Positions 35,185-44,369 of a stretch of DNA of 64,000 nucleotides are shown piece after piece. How positions within the stretch are numbered: the first letter of the stretch is position 1; each line of letters begins with the position of its first letter. This stretch comes from Rhodoferax mekongensis (lineage in GTDB: Bacteria; Pseudomonadota; Gammaproteobacteria; Burkholderiales; Burkholderiaceae_C). The notes below the pieces were generated by a model, which was not told where the DNA came from, made no database searches, and was given only the letters and a program-made list of their open reading frames with translations. The position numbers and the translations under genes are program-made. The stretch is from the NCBI RefSeq assembly GCF_032191775.1, contig NZ_CP132507.1, forward strand, positions 3,187,001-3,251,000. The letters run 5' to 3'.

Positions 35185-35208
35185 AAGCAGCCGGCTACCC
35201 GGCTGCTT
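35185..35208 (-). terminator. Hairpin after parC
   Basis: AAGCAGCCGG (35185-35194) and CCGGCTGCTT (35199-35208) form a perfect 10-bp stem with loop CTAC, 6 bp after the parC stop on the minus strand. There is no good U tract, so termination may be weak or the hairpin may protect the mRNA end. Confidence 0.5.
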
Positions 35209-35214
35209 CCTCCA

Positions 35215-37620
35215 TCACTCCACCCGCGTGATCCGGTTCGGCTTGAAGCCTAAATCCGCCGCTTTGCCCTTGCGGCCACGGGCTGTGCGGGCGTTGTTGA
35301 GGCTGCGGATTTCCAGGGTTTCGTCGCGCTCTTTGCCACCGCGGCCGATACCGTCGATGCGGATGCTGCGGGTGTAGGCGGCAGCGCCGGCCAGGGTGTC
35401 TTTGGCTTCCAGGTCGATCAGCATCAAGCCGCGTCCACCGTTGGCCATGGTTTTGAGTTCGGTGATCTCAAAGGTGAGGATGCGCCCACCGGTGGACGCG
35501 CAGGCCACGTGGGTCGCAGGCGCCACCACGGTCGCGGGGGTACCCGCCACGGTGACCTTGCCTTGCGCACCCGACACCACCGAGGGGGCACACAGGGTCT
35601 CGCCCTCGCCAACGCCCACAAAGGCCTTGCCGGCCTTCTGGCGCGAGGTCATGTTCTCCACGCTGGCGATAAAGCCGTAGCCGCCACTGCTGGACAGTAG
35701 CAACTGCGCGCTTGCCGGGCCAGCAAAGTAATACAGAATTTGTGTGCCGCTTTCCAGCTCCAGCAGCGTGGTAACCGGCTGGCCATCGCCCCGCCCGCCG
35801 GGCAGTGCAGACACCGGCACGGTGTAGATGCGCCCGTTGGAGCCGAACACCAAGAGCGTGTCCACCGTGCGGCACTCGAAGGTGCCATACAGGCCGTCAC
35901 CCGCCTTGAAGGCAAAGGTAGACGCCTCATGGCCGTGGCCGGTGCGAGCACGCACCCAGCCTTTTTCAGACACCACCACCGTCACCGGCTCGTCCACCAC
36001 CTTCACCTCGGCCACAGCCTTTTTCTCGGCCTGAATGAGCGTGCGGCGCGAGTCGGCAAACACTTTGGCGTCCGCCTCAATCTCTTTCACCATCAAGCGG
36101 CGCAGTGCGGCGGGGCTGCCTAGAATTTCTTCCAGCTTGCCTTGCTCGGTGCGCAGCTCCGACAGCTCTTGCTCGATCTTGATGGCTTCCAGCCGCGCCA
36201 ATTGGCGCAGGCGGATTTCCAAGATGTCTTCAGCCTGGCGGTCGCTCAAGTTGAAGCGGGCAATCAGCGCAGCCTTGGGCTCGTCGCTGTTGCGGATGAT
36301 GGCAATCACCTCGTCGATGTTGAGCAACACCGTCTGGCGGCCTTCCAGGATGTGGATGCGGTCCAGCACCTTGCCCAGGCGGTGGCGGCTGCGGCGCTCG
36401 ATGGTGCTGGCGCGGAAGGCCACCCACTCCACCAACATCTGGCGCAGTGATTTTTGCACCGGCTTACCGTCCAGCCCCACCATAGTGAGGTTGATGGGCG
36501 AGGAGGTTTCCAGGCTGGTGTGGGCCAAGAGCGCGGTGATCAGCTCCTGTTGCTCGACCGTGCGGCTCTTGGGCTCAAACACCAAGCGCACCAAGGCGTC
36601 TTTGTTGGACTCATCACGCACCACGTCCAGCACGCTCAGGATGCTGGCCTTGAGCTGGGTTTGCTCCTGGCTCAGGGCCTTTTTGCCGGCCTTGACCTTG
36701 GGGTTGGTGAGTTCTTCAATTTCTTCCAGCACGCGCTGGCTGCTCACGCCGGGCGGCAGCTCGGTGACCACCAGTTGCCATTGGCCACGGGCCAGGTCTT
36801 CAATTTTCCAGCGGGCGCGCACCTTGAGGCTGCCGCGGCCGCTACGGTAGGCATCGGCAATATCGCTGGCGCTGCTGATGATCTGGCCGCCACCGGGAAA
36901 GTCCGGGCCGGGGATCAGGGCGAACAGTTCGTCGTCGGAGAGCTTGTCGTTCTTGATGAGTGCCACGCAAGCGTCGGCCACCTCGCGCAGGTTGTGGCTG
37001 GGGATCTCGGTCGCCAAACCCACAGCAATTCCGCTGGCGCCATTTAGCAAGCTGAACGGCAGGCGCGCGGGCAACTGCTTGGGCTCCTCAGTAGATCCGT
37101 CGTAGTTAGGCTGGAAGTCCACTGTGCCCTGGTCAATTTCGTCGAGCAGCAGCGTGGTGATTTTGGCCAGGCGGGCTTCGGTGTAGCGCATGGCAGCGGC
37201 ACCGTCGCCGTCCCGGCTGCCGAAGTTGCCTTGACCATCGACCAGCGGGTAGCGCTGCGAAAAGTCTTGCGCCATGCGCACCAAGGCGTCGTAGGCGGAT
37301 TGGTCGCCGTGCGGGTGGAAGCGGCCCAGCACATCGCCCACCACGCGGGCGCTTTTGACCGGCTTGGCACCGGCGTTGCCATTGGCGCCCCCAAAGCCCA
37401 GGCCCATGCGGCCCATGCTGTACAGAATGCGGCGCTGTACGGGCTTGAGGCCATCGCAAACATCGGGCAAGGCTCGGCCTTTGACAACGGACAGCGCGTA
37501 TTCCAGGTAGGCGCGCTGGGCGTAGGTGGCCAGGTTCAGTTCGCCATCGTCGCCGGGCGGTACGGGGCCTGTCGGTTCAGCGGGGTCGGGGATCAAATCA
37601 AGCGTGGTTTGGTCAGTCAT
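35215..37620 (-). CDS. parC: DNA topoisomerase IV subunit A
   Basis: The 801-residue protein has the type IIA core: [38 protein letters not shown], and catalytic Tyr146 in [10 protein letters not shown]. The C-terminal part shows beta-pinwheel repeats of ParC type (fewer than in GyrA; no GyrA box seen). The quinolone-resistance region reads [17 protein letters not shown]: Gln107 stands where E. coli ParC has Ser80, with Asp111 at the Glu84 position. With ParE it decatenates sister chromosomes. The transglycosylase and parE lie immediately upstream on the same strand. Confidence 0.95.
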   Translation of the reverse strand: MTDQTTLDLIPDPAEPTGPVPPGDDGELNLATYAQRAYLEYALSVVKGRALPDVCDGLKPVQRRILYSMGRMGLGFGGANGNAGAKPVKSARVVGDVLGRFHPHGDQSAYDALVRMAQDFSQRYPLVDGQGNFGSRDGDGAAAMRYTEARLAKITTLLLDEIDQGTVDFQPNYDGSTEEPKQLPARLPFSLLNGASGIAVGLATEIPSHNLREVADACVALIKNDKLSDDELFALIPGPDFPGGGQIISSASDIADAYRSGRGSLKVRARWKIEDLARGQWQLVVTELPPGVSSQRVLEEIEELTNPKVKAGKKALSQEQTQLKASILSVLDVVRDESNKDALVRLVFEPKSRTVEQQELITALLAHTSLETSSPINLTMVGLDGKPVQKSLRQMLVEWVAFRASTIERRSRHRLGKVLDRIHILEGRQTVLLNIDEVIAIIRNSDEPKAALIARFNLSDRQAEDILEIRLRQLARLEAIKIEQELSELRTEQGKLEEILGSPAALRRLMVKEIEADAKVFADSRRTLIQAEKKAVAEVKVVDEPVTVVVSEKGWVRARTGHGHEASTFAFKAGDGLYGTFECRTVDTLLVFGSNGRIYTVPVSALPGGRGDGQPVTTLLELESGTQILYYFAGPASAQLLLSSSGGYGFIASVENMTSRQKAGKAFVGVGEGETLCAPSVVSGAQGKVTVAGTPATVVAPATHVACASTGGRILTFEITELKTMANGGRGLMLIDLEAKDTLAGAAAYTRSIRIDGIGRGGKERDETLEIRSLNNARTARGRKGKAADLGFKPNRITRVE

Positions 37621-37631
37621 GTTTCTTCAGT

Positions 37632-38546
37632 TCAGTCCACTGCAATCCGGGAATCTTCAGGGGCCACAGGCAGGGCCGGGGTGATCATGTTGCCGCGCCC
37701 GATGGCTCCACCGGGCATAGCGCCGGGTGCCAGCACATAGGCCGTGCGGGAGCCGGACAACACATAGCCGTCGCCATAGGGGTTGAGCACCGGCTTGACG
37801 CCCACCACTTGCGGCACGGACGTACTGGTTGTGGCGGGTGGTTTGAGCGCGGCGTAGAGCTCCGTGACGGTGGCGACGTAGTTCTGGGTTTCTTTGAAAT
37901 TGGGCACTTTGTTGCCCGCCTTTTGCACCGCGCCTTCGCCGGCGTTGTACGCCGCAAGTGCCAGATCGGTGCGACCGGGAAACATGTCGAGCAACAAGCG
38001 CAGATAGCGCGCACCGATGCCTACGTTGATCTTGGGATCAGCCAGCTTGGCCTCCACCGACATCCAGCGATCGCTGTCCACACCGAAGCGGCGTGCAGTA
38101 TCGGGCATGACTTGCATGAGCCCGATAGCGCCTTTGGGTGACACGGCGGCAGGCTCAAAGCCGGACTCGGTCGTCACCAACGCTTTGAGCAGCTCGTAGT
38201 CCAGGCGGTACTTGCGGGCGGCCTCTTGCAACAAGGGCTGGGCTTTGCGGTAGCGCGGGGAATTGTCAAAAAACGCCGCCAGTTTGGGGGACAGCTCGGG
38301 CGCATCCGGCACCACGACCTGCGGGGCAGTGGCATCAGCGCCCGACTGCAGGCCACGGATAGAGGCGCGGAAAAACAGCGTGTTGCGCTCGTCCACTTGC
38401 TCGGTGGAAAGATGCGTCTTGCCCTGCGGATCCACATAGACCCACACGTCGGCTTTGGCATCAAAAGCGGCTGTAGCGCACATAAATAATGCGCAAGCAG
38501 CTACTTTTTTCATAGCAAAACGAGACATAGCGGCACGCAGTTGCAT
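37632..38546 (-). CDS. Lytic transglycosylase (SLT domain) with DUF4124
   Basis: The protein has 304 residues from the ATG coupled to the parE stop (TGATG at 38548-38544); alternative starts are 38528 and 38513. The signal peptide MKKVAACALFMCATAAFDA is encoded by dispersed repeat D. A DUF4124-like strand follows (DVWVYVDPQGKTHLS), then the family 1 SLT domain with catalytic Glu in LVTTESGFEPAAVSPKGAIG, LMQVMPDTARRFGV and LALAAYNAGEGAVQKAGN. It cleaves peptidoglycan with anhydro-MurNAc formation in the periplasm. Lying between parE and parC, it probably shares their transcript. Confidence 0.9.
   Translation of the reverse strand: MQLRAAMSRFAMKKVAACALFMCATAAFDAKADVWVYVDPQGKTHLSTEQVDERNTLFFRASIRGLQSGADATAPQVVVPDAPELSPKLAAFFDNSPRYRKAQPLLQEAARKYRLDYELLKALVTTESGFEPAAVSPKGAIGLMQVMPDTARRFGVDSDRWMSVEAKLADPKINVGIGARYLRLLLDMFPGRTDLALAAYNAGEGAVQKAGNKVPNFKETQNYVATVTELYAALKPPATTSTSVPQVVGVKPVLNPYGDGYVLSGSRTAYVLAPGAMPGGAIGRGNMITPALPVAPEDSRIAVD
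38467..38519 (-). repeat. Dispersed ~50-bp repeat, copy D, coding a signal peptide
   Basis: On the minus strand: TTTGCTATGAAAAAAGTAGC, then TGCTTGCGCATTATTTATG, GTGCGCTACAGCC. It supplies an ATG, two lysine codons and the hydrophobic core of the transglycosylase signal peptide. It is read in the same orientation and frame as copy A in acnA. Confidence 0.83.
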
Positions 38547-40516
38547 CAGACGTCGATCTCTACCGAGTCGCCATGCAATTCCATCAGCTCGCGGCGGGAG
38601 GACGCCTCGCCCTTGCCCATGAGCTTGGTGATCAGCGCTTCGGTGTCGCCGAAGTTGATGGCGCCCAGCGTGACCGGCAGCAGGCGGCGGGTGTCGGGGT
38701 TGAGGGTGGTGTCCCACAGCTGCTCGGCATTCATTTCGCCCAGGCCTTTGAAGCGGCTGATGGACCAGGCGCCCTCGCGCACACCCTCTTTGCGCAGCTT
38801 GTCGAGGATGGCGGTGAGCTCGCCTTCGTCCAGCGCATAGGCCTTGCTGGCAGGCTTTTTGCCACGGGCTGGCGCATCCACCCGGAACAGCGGGGGCCGG
38901 GCCACATACACGTGCCCGGTCTCGATGAGCTTGGGAAAGTGGCGGAAGAACAGCGTGAGCAGCAGCACCTGGATGTGCGAGCCGTCCACATCCGCATCAC
39001 TCAAGATGCAAACCTTGCCGTAGCGCAGGCCGCTCAGATCGGGCGTGTCGTTGGGGCCGTGCGGGTCTACGCCGATAGCGACCGAGATATCGTGGATTTC
39101 AGTGTTGGCAAACAGGCGGTCGCGGTCCACCTCCCAGGTGTTGAGCACCTTGCCGCGCAGGGGAAGTATGGCTTGGTTTTCTTTGTCGCGGCCCATTTTG
39201 GCGCTGCCACCGGCGGAATCACCCTCGACCAGAAACACCTCGTTGTAGGCAATGTCGCGGCTCTCGCAGTCGGTGAGCTTGCCGGGCAGCACGGCTACAC
39301 CGCTGCTCTTGCGCTTTTCGACCTTCTGGCCGGCCTTCTGGCGGGTTTGGGCGGCTTTGATGGCCAGCTCAGCCAGCTTTTTGCCGTAGTCCACATGCTG
39401 GTTCAGCCAGAGTTCGAGCGCGGGCCGCACAAAGCTGCTCACCAAGCGCACCGCGTCGCGCGAGTTCAGGCGCTCTTTGATCTGACCTTGAAACTGCGGG
39501 TCCAGCACCTTGGCGCTCAGCACATAGTTGGCGCGTGCGAACACGTCTTCGGGCATGAGCTTCACGCCCTTGGGCAGCAGGCTGTGGAACTCGATAAAGC
39601 TTTTGACAGCTTGGAACAAGCCATCGCGCAAGCCGCTTTCGTGCGTGCCGCCCGCGCTGGTGGGAATCAGGTTCACATAGCTCTCGCGCACCGGAGCGCC
39701 GTCTTCAGTAAACGCCACGCACCAGGTTGCGCCCTCGCCTTCAGCAAAGGTGTCGTTGTTGCCATCGGCAAAGCCTTCGCCGTCAAACATGGGAATGACG
39801 GGGTCTGCGCTCAGGGTCTGGCCCAGATAGTCTTTGAGGCCGCCCTTGTAGAGCCAGTTCTGGCTTTCCTTGGCTTTTTCATTGACCAGCGTGACGCTGA
39901 CGCCGGGCATCAGCACCGCCTTGCTGCGCAGCAGGTGGGTGAGCTCACCCATGGGCAGCGCTGCGGATTCAAAATACTTGGCGTCCGGCCACACCCGCAC
40001 GGTGGTGCCCTGCTTGCGGTCGCCGTCCCCAGCCTTGCGCACCTGCAGGGCCTCGGTCACGTCGCCGCCTTCAAACACCAGATGAGCGACGGAACCTTCG
40101 CGGTAACTGGTGGCTTCCAGGCGCTTGCCCAGCGCGTTGGTCACCGACACACCGACGCCGTGCAAGCCGCCCGAGAAGCTGTAGGCGCCGCCCTTGCCTT
40201 TGTCGAACTTGCCGCCCGCATGCAGGCGGGTGAACACCAGCTCGATCACCGGGGCTTTTTCCTCAGGATGCATGCCGAACGGGATGCCGCGGCCATCGTC
40301 TTCCACGCTGACGGAGCCGTCCGCATGCAGGGTGACCTTGATTTTCTTGCCGTGGCCGGCCAAGGCTTCGTCGGCGGCGTTGTCCAGCACTTCCTGGATG
40401 ATGTGCAGGGGGTTGTCGGTGCGGGTGTACATGCCCGGGCGCTGTTTGACGGGCTCCAAGCCCTTGAGCACGCGGATCGACGATTCAGAATATTCGGGGG
40501 TGGGTTTGACAGCCAT
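38546..40516 (-). CDS. parE: DNA topoisomerase IV subunit B
   Basis: The 656-residue protein starts MAVKPTPEYSESSIRVLKGL. GHKL ATPase motifs are EVLDNAADEALAGHG, EDDGRGIPFGMHPEE and SGGLHGVGVSVTNAL. The TOPRIM domain has FLVEGDSAGGSAKMGRD, QAILPLRGKVLN and ILSDADVDGSHIQ. The C-terminus (SRFKGLGEMNAEQLWDTTLN) is conserved for ParE/GyrB. No GyrB-specific insert is seen, and parC is on the same strand close by, so ParE is the right name. An upstream frame extension lacks similarity. Confidence 0.95.
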   Translation of the reverse strand: MAVKPTPEYSESSIRVLKGLEPVKQRPGMYTRTDNPLHIIQEVLDNAADEALAGHGKKIKVTLHADGSVSVEDDGRGIPFGMHPEEKAPVIELVFTRLHAGGKFDKGKGGAYSFSGGLHGVGVSVTNALGKRLEATSYREGSVAHLVFEGGDVTEALQVRKAGDGDRKQGTTVRVWPDAKYFESAALPMGELTHLLRSKAVLMPGVSVTLVNEKAKESQNWLYKGGLKDYLGQTLSADPVIPMFDGEGFADGNNDTFAEGEGATWCVAFTEDGAPVRESYVNLIPTSAGGTHESGLRDGLFQAVKSFIEFHSLLPKGVKLMPEDVFARANYVLSAKVLDPQFQGQIKERLNSRDAVRLVSSFVRPALELWLNQHVDYGKKLAELAIKAAQTRQKAGQKVEKRKSSGVAVLPGKLTDCESRDIAYNEVFLVEGDSAGGSAKMGRDKENQAILPLRGKVLNTWEVDRDRLFANTEIHDISVAIGVDPHGPNDTPDLSGLRYGKVCILSDADVDGSHIQVLLLTLFFRHFPKLIETGHVYVARPPLFRVDAPARGKKPASKAYALDEGELTAILDKLRKEGVREGAWSISRFKGLGEMNAEQLWDTTLNPDTRRLLPVTLGAINFGDTEALITKLMGKGEASSRRELMELHGDSVEIDV

Positions 40517-40652
40517 AGCGGCGGATTGTAGGGGAACTGCGGCAATCCACTGTATATGCATACATGCAAATACCAATTCTTAGACCCGAGACAGGGGCGC
40601 TCTGTGTCCCGCCCGCTGCAAACGATCCGCCGAAACTGGCTACATTTGCAGG

Positions 40653-41867
40653 ATGAGCTCTTCCCCTAAAACCCTCTCCATGTCCCAGGTGCTGGTGTGC
40701 GGCGCCACCATCGTGACATTGTCCATGGGCATCCGTCACGGTTTCGGCCTCTGGCTGCAGCCTATCACCCAGGCCCAGGGCTGGACGCGCGAGACTTTTG
40801 CTTTTGCCATCGCCATCCAGAACCTGGCGTGGGGCTTAAGCGGCATTTTTGCGGGCATGGCCGCCGACAGGTTCGGGGCATTCCGGGTGATCATCATCGG
40901 GTCTCTGCTGTATGCCTTGGGTCTGTGCGGAATGGCGTTGGCTAAGTCGCCACTGATGTTCACATTGGCCACCGGCACCTTGATCGGCATGGCGCAGGCC
41001 GGTACCACGTACGCCGTGATTTACGGCGTGATCGGTCGCAATGTGCCAGCAGAAAAGCGTTCCTGGGCCATGGGGGTCGCAGCGGCAGCAGGCTCGTTCG
41101 GCCAGTTTTTGATGATGCCGACGGAAGGCTTTTTGATCAGCTACTTTGGCTGGCAACAGGCCTTGCTGGCCTTGGCAGCGGCCACTCTGCTGATGATTCC
41201 GCTGGCGAGCGGGCTGAAAGAGCCCGCATTCGGCGGAGCTTCAGCCCCGGCGCGTCAGCAAAGCATTGGCCAAGCGCTGCGCGAGGCCTTCAAGTACCCG
41301 AGCTTTCAATTGCTGATGGCAGGTTACTTTGTGTGCGGCTTCCAAGTGGTGTTTATCGGAGTGCACATGCCCAGCTACCTGAAAGACAAAGGCCTGTCAC
41401 CTCAAGTGGCGAGTTATGCATTGGCCTTGATCGGCCTGTTCAATGTGTTCGGCACTTATGCAGCAGGTGTGCTGGGCCAGAAGCTGCCGAAAAAGTACAT
41501 CTTGGCATTTATCTACTTCGCGCGGGCGGTAGCCATCAGCCTGTTTTTGCTGGTGCCGCTGTCCCCCATGAGTGTGTATGTATTTGCTTCTGTCATGGGG
41601 GTGCTGTGGCTATCCACCATTCCACCCACGAATGCAACCATTGCCCAGATTTTCGGTGTGGCGCATTTGTCCATGCTGGGAGGATTTGTATTCTTCAGCC
41701 ACCAGATCGGATCCTTCATGGGCGTGTGGCTGGGTGGCTACCTGTATGACCGCACCGGAAGTTATGACATCGTCTGGTACATCGCCATCGCACTGGGGGT
41801 AGCCGCTGCGCTGGTAAATCTGCCGGTGCGTGAAGCGCCTATTGCCCGTGCGCCTCAAGCCGCTTGA
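40653..41867 (+). CDS. MFS transporter
   Basis: This 404-residue, 12-helix inner-membrane carrier begins MSSSPKTLSMSQVLVCGATI. MFS loop 2-3 motif is GMAADRFGAFRVI, and the first helix region SMGIRHGFGLWLQPITQAQGW is typical of a large clade near the monocarboxylate/OFA transporters (YhjX-like). Substrate is unknown, probably an organic acid. It is divergent from parE with 136 bp between starts, and the 39-residue membrane protein follows 11 bp later. Confidence 0.88.
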   Translation: MSSSPKTLSMSQVLVCGATIVTLSMGIRHGFGLWLQPITQAQGWTRETFAFAIAIQNLAWGLSGIFAGMAADRFGAFRVIIIGSLLYALGLCGMALAKSPLMFTLATGTLIGMAQAGTTYAVIYGVIGRNVPAEKRSWAMGVAAAAGSFGQFLMMPTEGFLISYFGWQQALLALAAATLLMIPLASGLKEPAFGGASAPARQQSIGQALREAFKYPSFQLLMAGYFVCGFQVVFIGVHMPSYLKDKGLSPQVASYALALIGLFNVFGTYAAGVLGQKLPKKYILAFIYFARAVAISLFLLVPLSPMSVYVFASVMGVLWLSTIPPTNATIAQIFGVAHLSMLGGFVFFSHQIGSFMGVWLGGYLYDRTGSYDIVWYIAIALGVAAALVNLPVREAPIARAPQAA

Positions 41868-41878
41868 AACCAACCACC

Positions 41879-41998
41879 ATGCTCAAAAAAACTGCGATCA
41901 CACTGGCCTTGTGCCTGCTGCTGACCGCTGTTTTCACCTTGTACGCCCAGCCTGATTTCATGGTGCAGATGGCCAATCAACTTTGGGCCTGCTTTTGA
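41879..41998 (+). CDS. Small single-helix membrane or secreted protein (39 aa)
   Basis: The ATG at 41879 opens MLKKTAITLALCLLLTAVF, followed by TLYAQPDFMVQMANQLWACF and TGA. A two-Lys start plus 17-residue hydrophobic helix makes it a membrane anchor or a signal peptide cut near YAQ. It fits tightly between the MFS gene (11 bp) and the SDR gene (11 bp), with almost no free sequence, which argues that it is a real gene in one transcript. No function is known. Confidence 0.6.
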   Translation: MLKKTAITLALCLLLTAVFTLYAQPDFMVQMANQLWACF

Positions 41999-42009
41999 GT
42001 TTCCCTGCC

Positions 42010-42834
42010 ATGACCAAAAACTTTCCTGTCACCATCATTACCGGCGCTTCTGAGGGCATAGGTGCCGAGCTCGCGCGTCAACTGGCTTCGCGGTATGGCG
42101 CTGAAATGAACTTGGTGTTGGCCGCGCGAAAGCGCGAGGCCTTGGAGGCAGTGGCCGATGTGTGCCGCACCAAAGGAAGCGAGGTTCTGGTGGTGCCTAC
42201 GGATGTGTCGATCGAAGCACAATGCCGCAGCCTGATTCAAGCCACGATTAATGCTTTCGGACGCATTGACACCTTGGTCAACAACGCGGGCGTCTCTGCC
42301 CAAGCGCTTTTTCAGGATGTGGATGCCCAAGACCTGCATTGGTATGAAGACCTCATGCGTATCAACCTGTGGGGCAGCGTGTGGTGCACCCACGCTGCGC
42401 TACCGCACATCAAGCAAACCCAAGGGCGCATCGTGGCCGTGTCGTCTCTGGCGGGGCTGATCGGCGTGCCCGGGCGCACGGCTTACAGTGCCTCCAAGTT
42501 TGCGATGACAGGCTTTTTCGAAGCGTTGCGTGCAGAACTCAAACCTTCCGGCGTCAGCGTAACCACGGCTTTCCCCGGCGTGGTGCTGACTGACATACGT
42601 GCCCACGGACTGAATGCCAAGGGCGAAGTAGCCGGATCGAGTGGCCTTAAGGAAGACAAGGCCATGACCGTCTCCGAGTGCGCCTACCTGATTGCCACAG
42701 GAATGCAAAAGCGCCAACGTGAAGTGGTGATGACGGCCCAAGGCAAGCTGGGGCGTTTCCTCAAACTCCTTTTGCCAGGCGTTGTGGAGAACATGGCCAT
42801 GGCGGCGCTGAAAGATGAAGTGAAACCCAAGTGA
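42010..42834 (+). CDS. Short-chain dehydrogenase/reductase
   Basis: The 274-residue classical SDR starts MTKNFPVTIITGASEGIGAE; TGASEGIG is the cofactor-binding glycine motif, NNAGV the structural motif, and YSASKFA the YxxxK catalytic pair, with Ser in AVSSLAGLIGV upstream. The variable C-terminus includes a hydrophobic FLKLLLPGVVENMAM stretch that may contact membrane. Substrate unknown. Coupled to the following methyltransferase through TGATG. Confidence 0.9.
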   Translation: MTKNFPVTIITGASEGIGAELARQLASRYGAEMNLVLAARKREALEAVADVCRTKGSEVLVVPTDVSIEAQCRSLIQATINAFGRIDTLVNNAGVSAQALFQDVDAQDLHWYEDLMRINLWGSVWCTHAALPHIKQTQGRIVAVSSLAGLIGVPGRTAYSASKFAMTGFFEALRAELKPSGVSVTTAFPGVVLTDIRAHGLNAKGEVAGSSGLKEDKAMTVSECAYLIATGMQKRQREVVMTAQGKLGRFLKLLLPGVVENMAMAALKDEVKPK

Positions 42835-43412
42835 TGAACACATCGCATCTACAGCTGTCTGCGCCATCACCTTGGATTCAGCGCTGGAGCCACCTGATTC
42901 CCTCAAGCGCCTCGGTTTTGGACGTAGCCTGCGGGAGCGGCCGCCATTTGGAATGGTTTGCGAGGCGCAGTTGCATGGTTACGGGTGTCGATAAAGACAT
43001 AAGCGGCGCGCGCCAATTGGTACCCCTTGCCAGACTGATAGAAGCTGATATCGAGAACGGGCCGTGGCCACTTGCCAGAGATGGAGCTTCTGAACCCGAA
43101 CTGTTCGATGCCGTGGTGGTGACCAACTACCTATGGCGTCCCCTGATGGGCACTTTGCTTGCCAGCCTCGCTCCGGGCGGTGTTCTGCTTTATGAGACAT
43201 TTGCCACTGGCAACGAAACAGTGGGGCGCCCGGCCCGGCCCGACTTTCTGCTGAAAAATGGAGAGCTGCTAGACATGTGCAAAGACTTGCACATCGTGGC
43301 GTATGAAAACGGTTTTTTGGAACAGCCCGACCGGTTCGTTCAGCGCATTGCGGCCCTGCGAAACTTTACCCCCGGTGCACACAATGCCACTCCAGCGCGT
43401 TATGCACTCTAG
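42834..43412 (+). CDS. Class I SAM-dependent methyltransferase
   Basis: This 192-residue protein starts at ATG 42834 overlapping the SDR stop. Motif I is SVLDVACGSGRHLEWFARR, motif II VTGVDKDISGARQLV, with EADIENGPWPL and FDAVVVTNYLWRPLM following as in TehB/UbiE-like enzymes. It precedes dapA in many related genomes; the substrate is unknown. Confidence 0.85.
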   Translation: MNTSHLQLSAPSPWIQRWSHLIPSSASVLDVACGSGRHLEWFARRSCMVTGVDKDISGARQLVPLARLIEADIENGPWPLARDGASEPELFDAVVVTNYLWRPLMGTLLASLAPGGVLLYETFATGNETVGRPARPDFLLKNGELLDMCKDLHIVAYENGFLEQPDRFVQRIAALRNFTPGAHNATPARYAL

Positions 43413-43445
43413 TTAAAATGTTTGTTTACTGTTTCAACACTCGAC

Positions 43446-44342
43446 ATGAACGCTTCTAAAGGTCCAATCCGGGGCAGCATCGTAGCCCTTATCACTCCGA
43501 TGCTTGATGACGGCTCCGTGGATTACCCCGCGCTGCGCAAACTCATCGATTGGCATATCGCCGAAGGCACCGACTGCATCGGCGTGGTGGGTACGACGGG
43601 TGAATCCCCCACTGTCAGTGTTGAAGAACATTGCGAAATCATCCGCGTGTCCGTCGAGCAATCCGCGGGTCGCGTACCGATCATGGCAGGTTGCGGCGGC
43701 AACTCCACCCGCGAGGCAATCGCCTTGGCGAAATTTGCAAAACAGGTGGGCGCCGATTGCCAACTGCAAGTCGTGCCTTACTACAACAAGCCTACGCAAG
43801 AGGGCCAATACCAGCACTTCAAGGCCATTGCTGAAGCCACCGGCGATTTGCCGATCGTGCTCTACAACGTGCCCGGGCGCTCTGTGGCCGATATGGCCCA
43901 CGATACCGTGTTGCGTTTGACACAGGTGCCAGGCATTGTGGGCATCAAGGAGGCCACCGGCAATATCGAACGTGCGCAATGGTTGATCAAGGACGCCCCC
44001 AAAGAGTTCTCCATTTACAGCGGTGATGACCCCACAGCCGTGGCATTGATGCTGTGCGGTGGACATGGCAACGTGAGCGTCACTGCGAACGTGGCTCCTC
44101 GCCTGATGCACGAAATGTGCACAGCCGCCATTGCAGGCGATGTGGCCCGCGCGATGGAAATTCAAATGAAACTTTTGCCGGTGCACAAGGCTCTATTCGT
44201 TGAGTCCAACCCGATCCCGGTGAAATGGGCTGTGTCGCGCATGGGCCTGAGCAAGCCTGCGTTACGTTTGCCTTTGACGCCTTTGACGGACGCGAGCCAA
44301 CCGGTTCTTGAGCGTGCCCTGCAGTCCACCGGACTGATCTGA
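43446..44342 (+). CDS. dapA: 4-hydroxy-tetrahydrodipicolinate synthase
   Basis: The 298-residue enzyme condenses pyruvate and aspartate semialdehyde, the first step of the lysine/diaminopimelate branch. Schiff-base Lys168 is in [12 protein letters not shown], Tyr140 in [17 protein letters not shown] holds the carboxylate-binding pair, and [10 protein letters not shown] is conserved. ATG 43446 fits the family start ([19 protein letters not shown]). It lies directly upstream of bamC, the dapA-bamC order of many proteobacteria. Confidence 0.96.
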   Translation: MNASKGPIRGSIVALITPMLDDGSVDYPALRKLIDWHIAEGTDCIGVVGTTGESPTVSVEEHCEIIRVSVEQSAGRVPIMAGCGGNSTREAIALAKFAKQVGADCQLQVVPYYNKPTQEGQYQHFKAIAEATGDLPIVLYNVPGRSVADMAHDTVLRLTQVPGIVGIKEATGNIERAQWLIKDAPKEFSIYSGDDPTAVALMLCGGHGNVSVTANVAPRLMHEMCTAAIAGDVARAMEIQMKLLPVHKALFVESNPIPVKWAVSRMGLSKPALRLPLTPLTDASQPVLERALQSTGLI

Positions 44343-44369
44343 GCTCCTGACCCTTTTTTGAGGAAATCC

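Noticed and set aside
34928..35185. 85-codon minus-strand frame beside the cassette
   Set aside because: No ribosome site, no recognisable family, and its stop is created by the cassette boundary. It is recorded only as a description of the gap.
38573..40531. 652-codon open frame antisense to parE
   Set aside because: parE motifs are intact on the minus strand; the antisense product shows no family features.
40552..40570. TGCATACATGCA palindrome upstream of parE
   Set aside because: It is short and of a kind expected by chance in an AT-rich promoter; no regulator is suggested.
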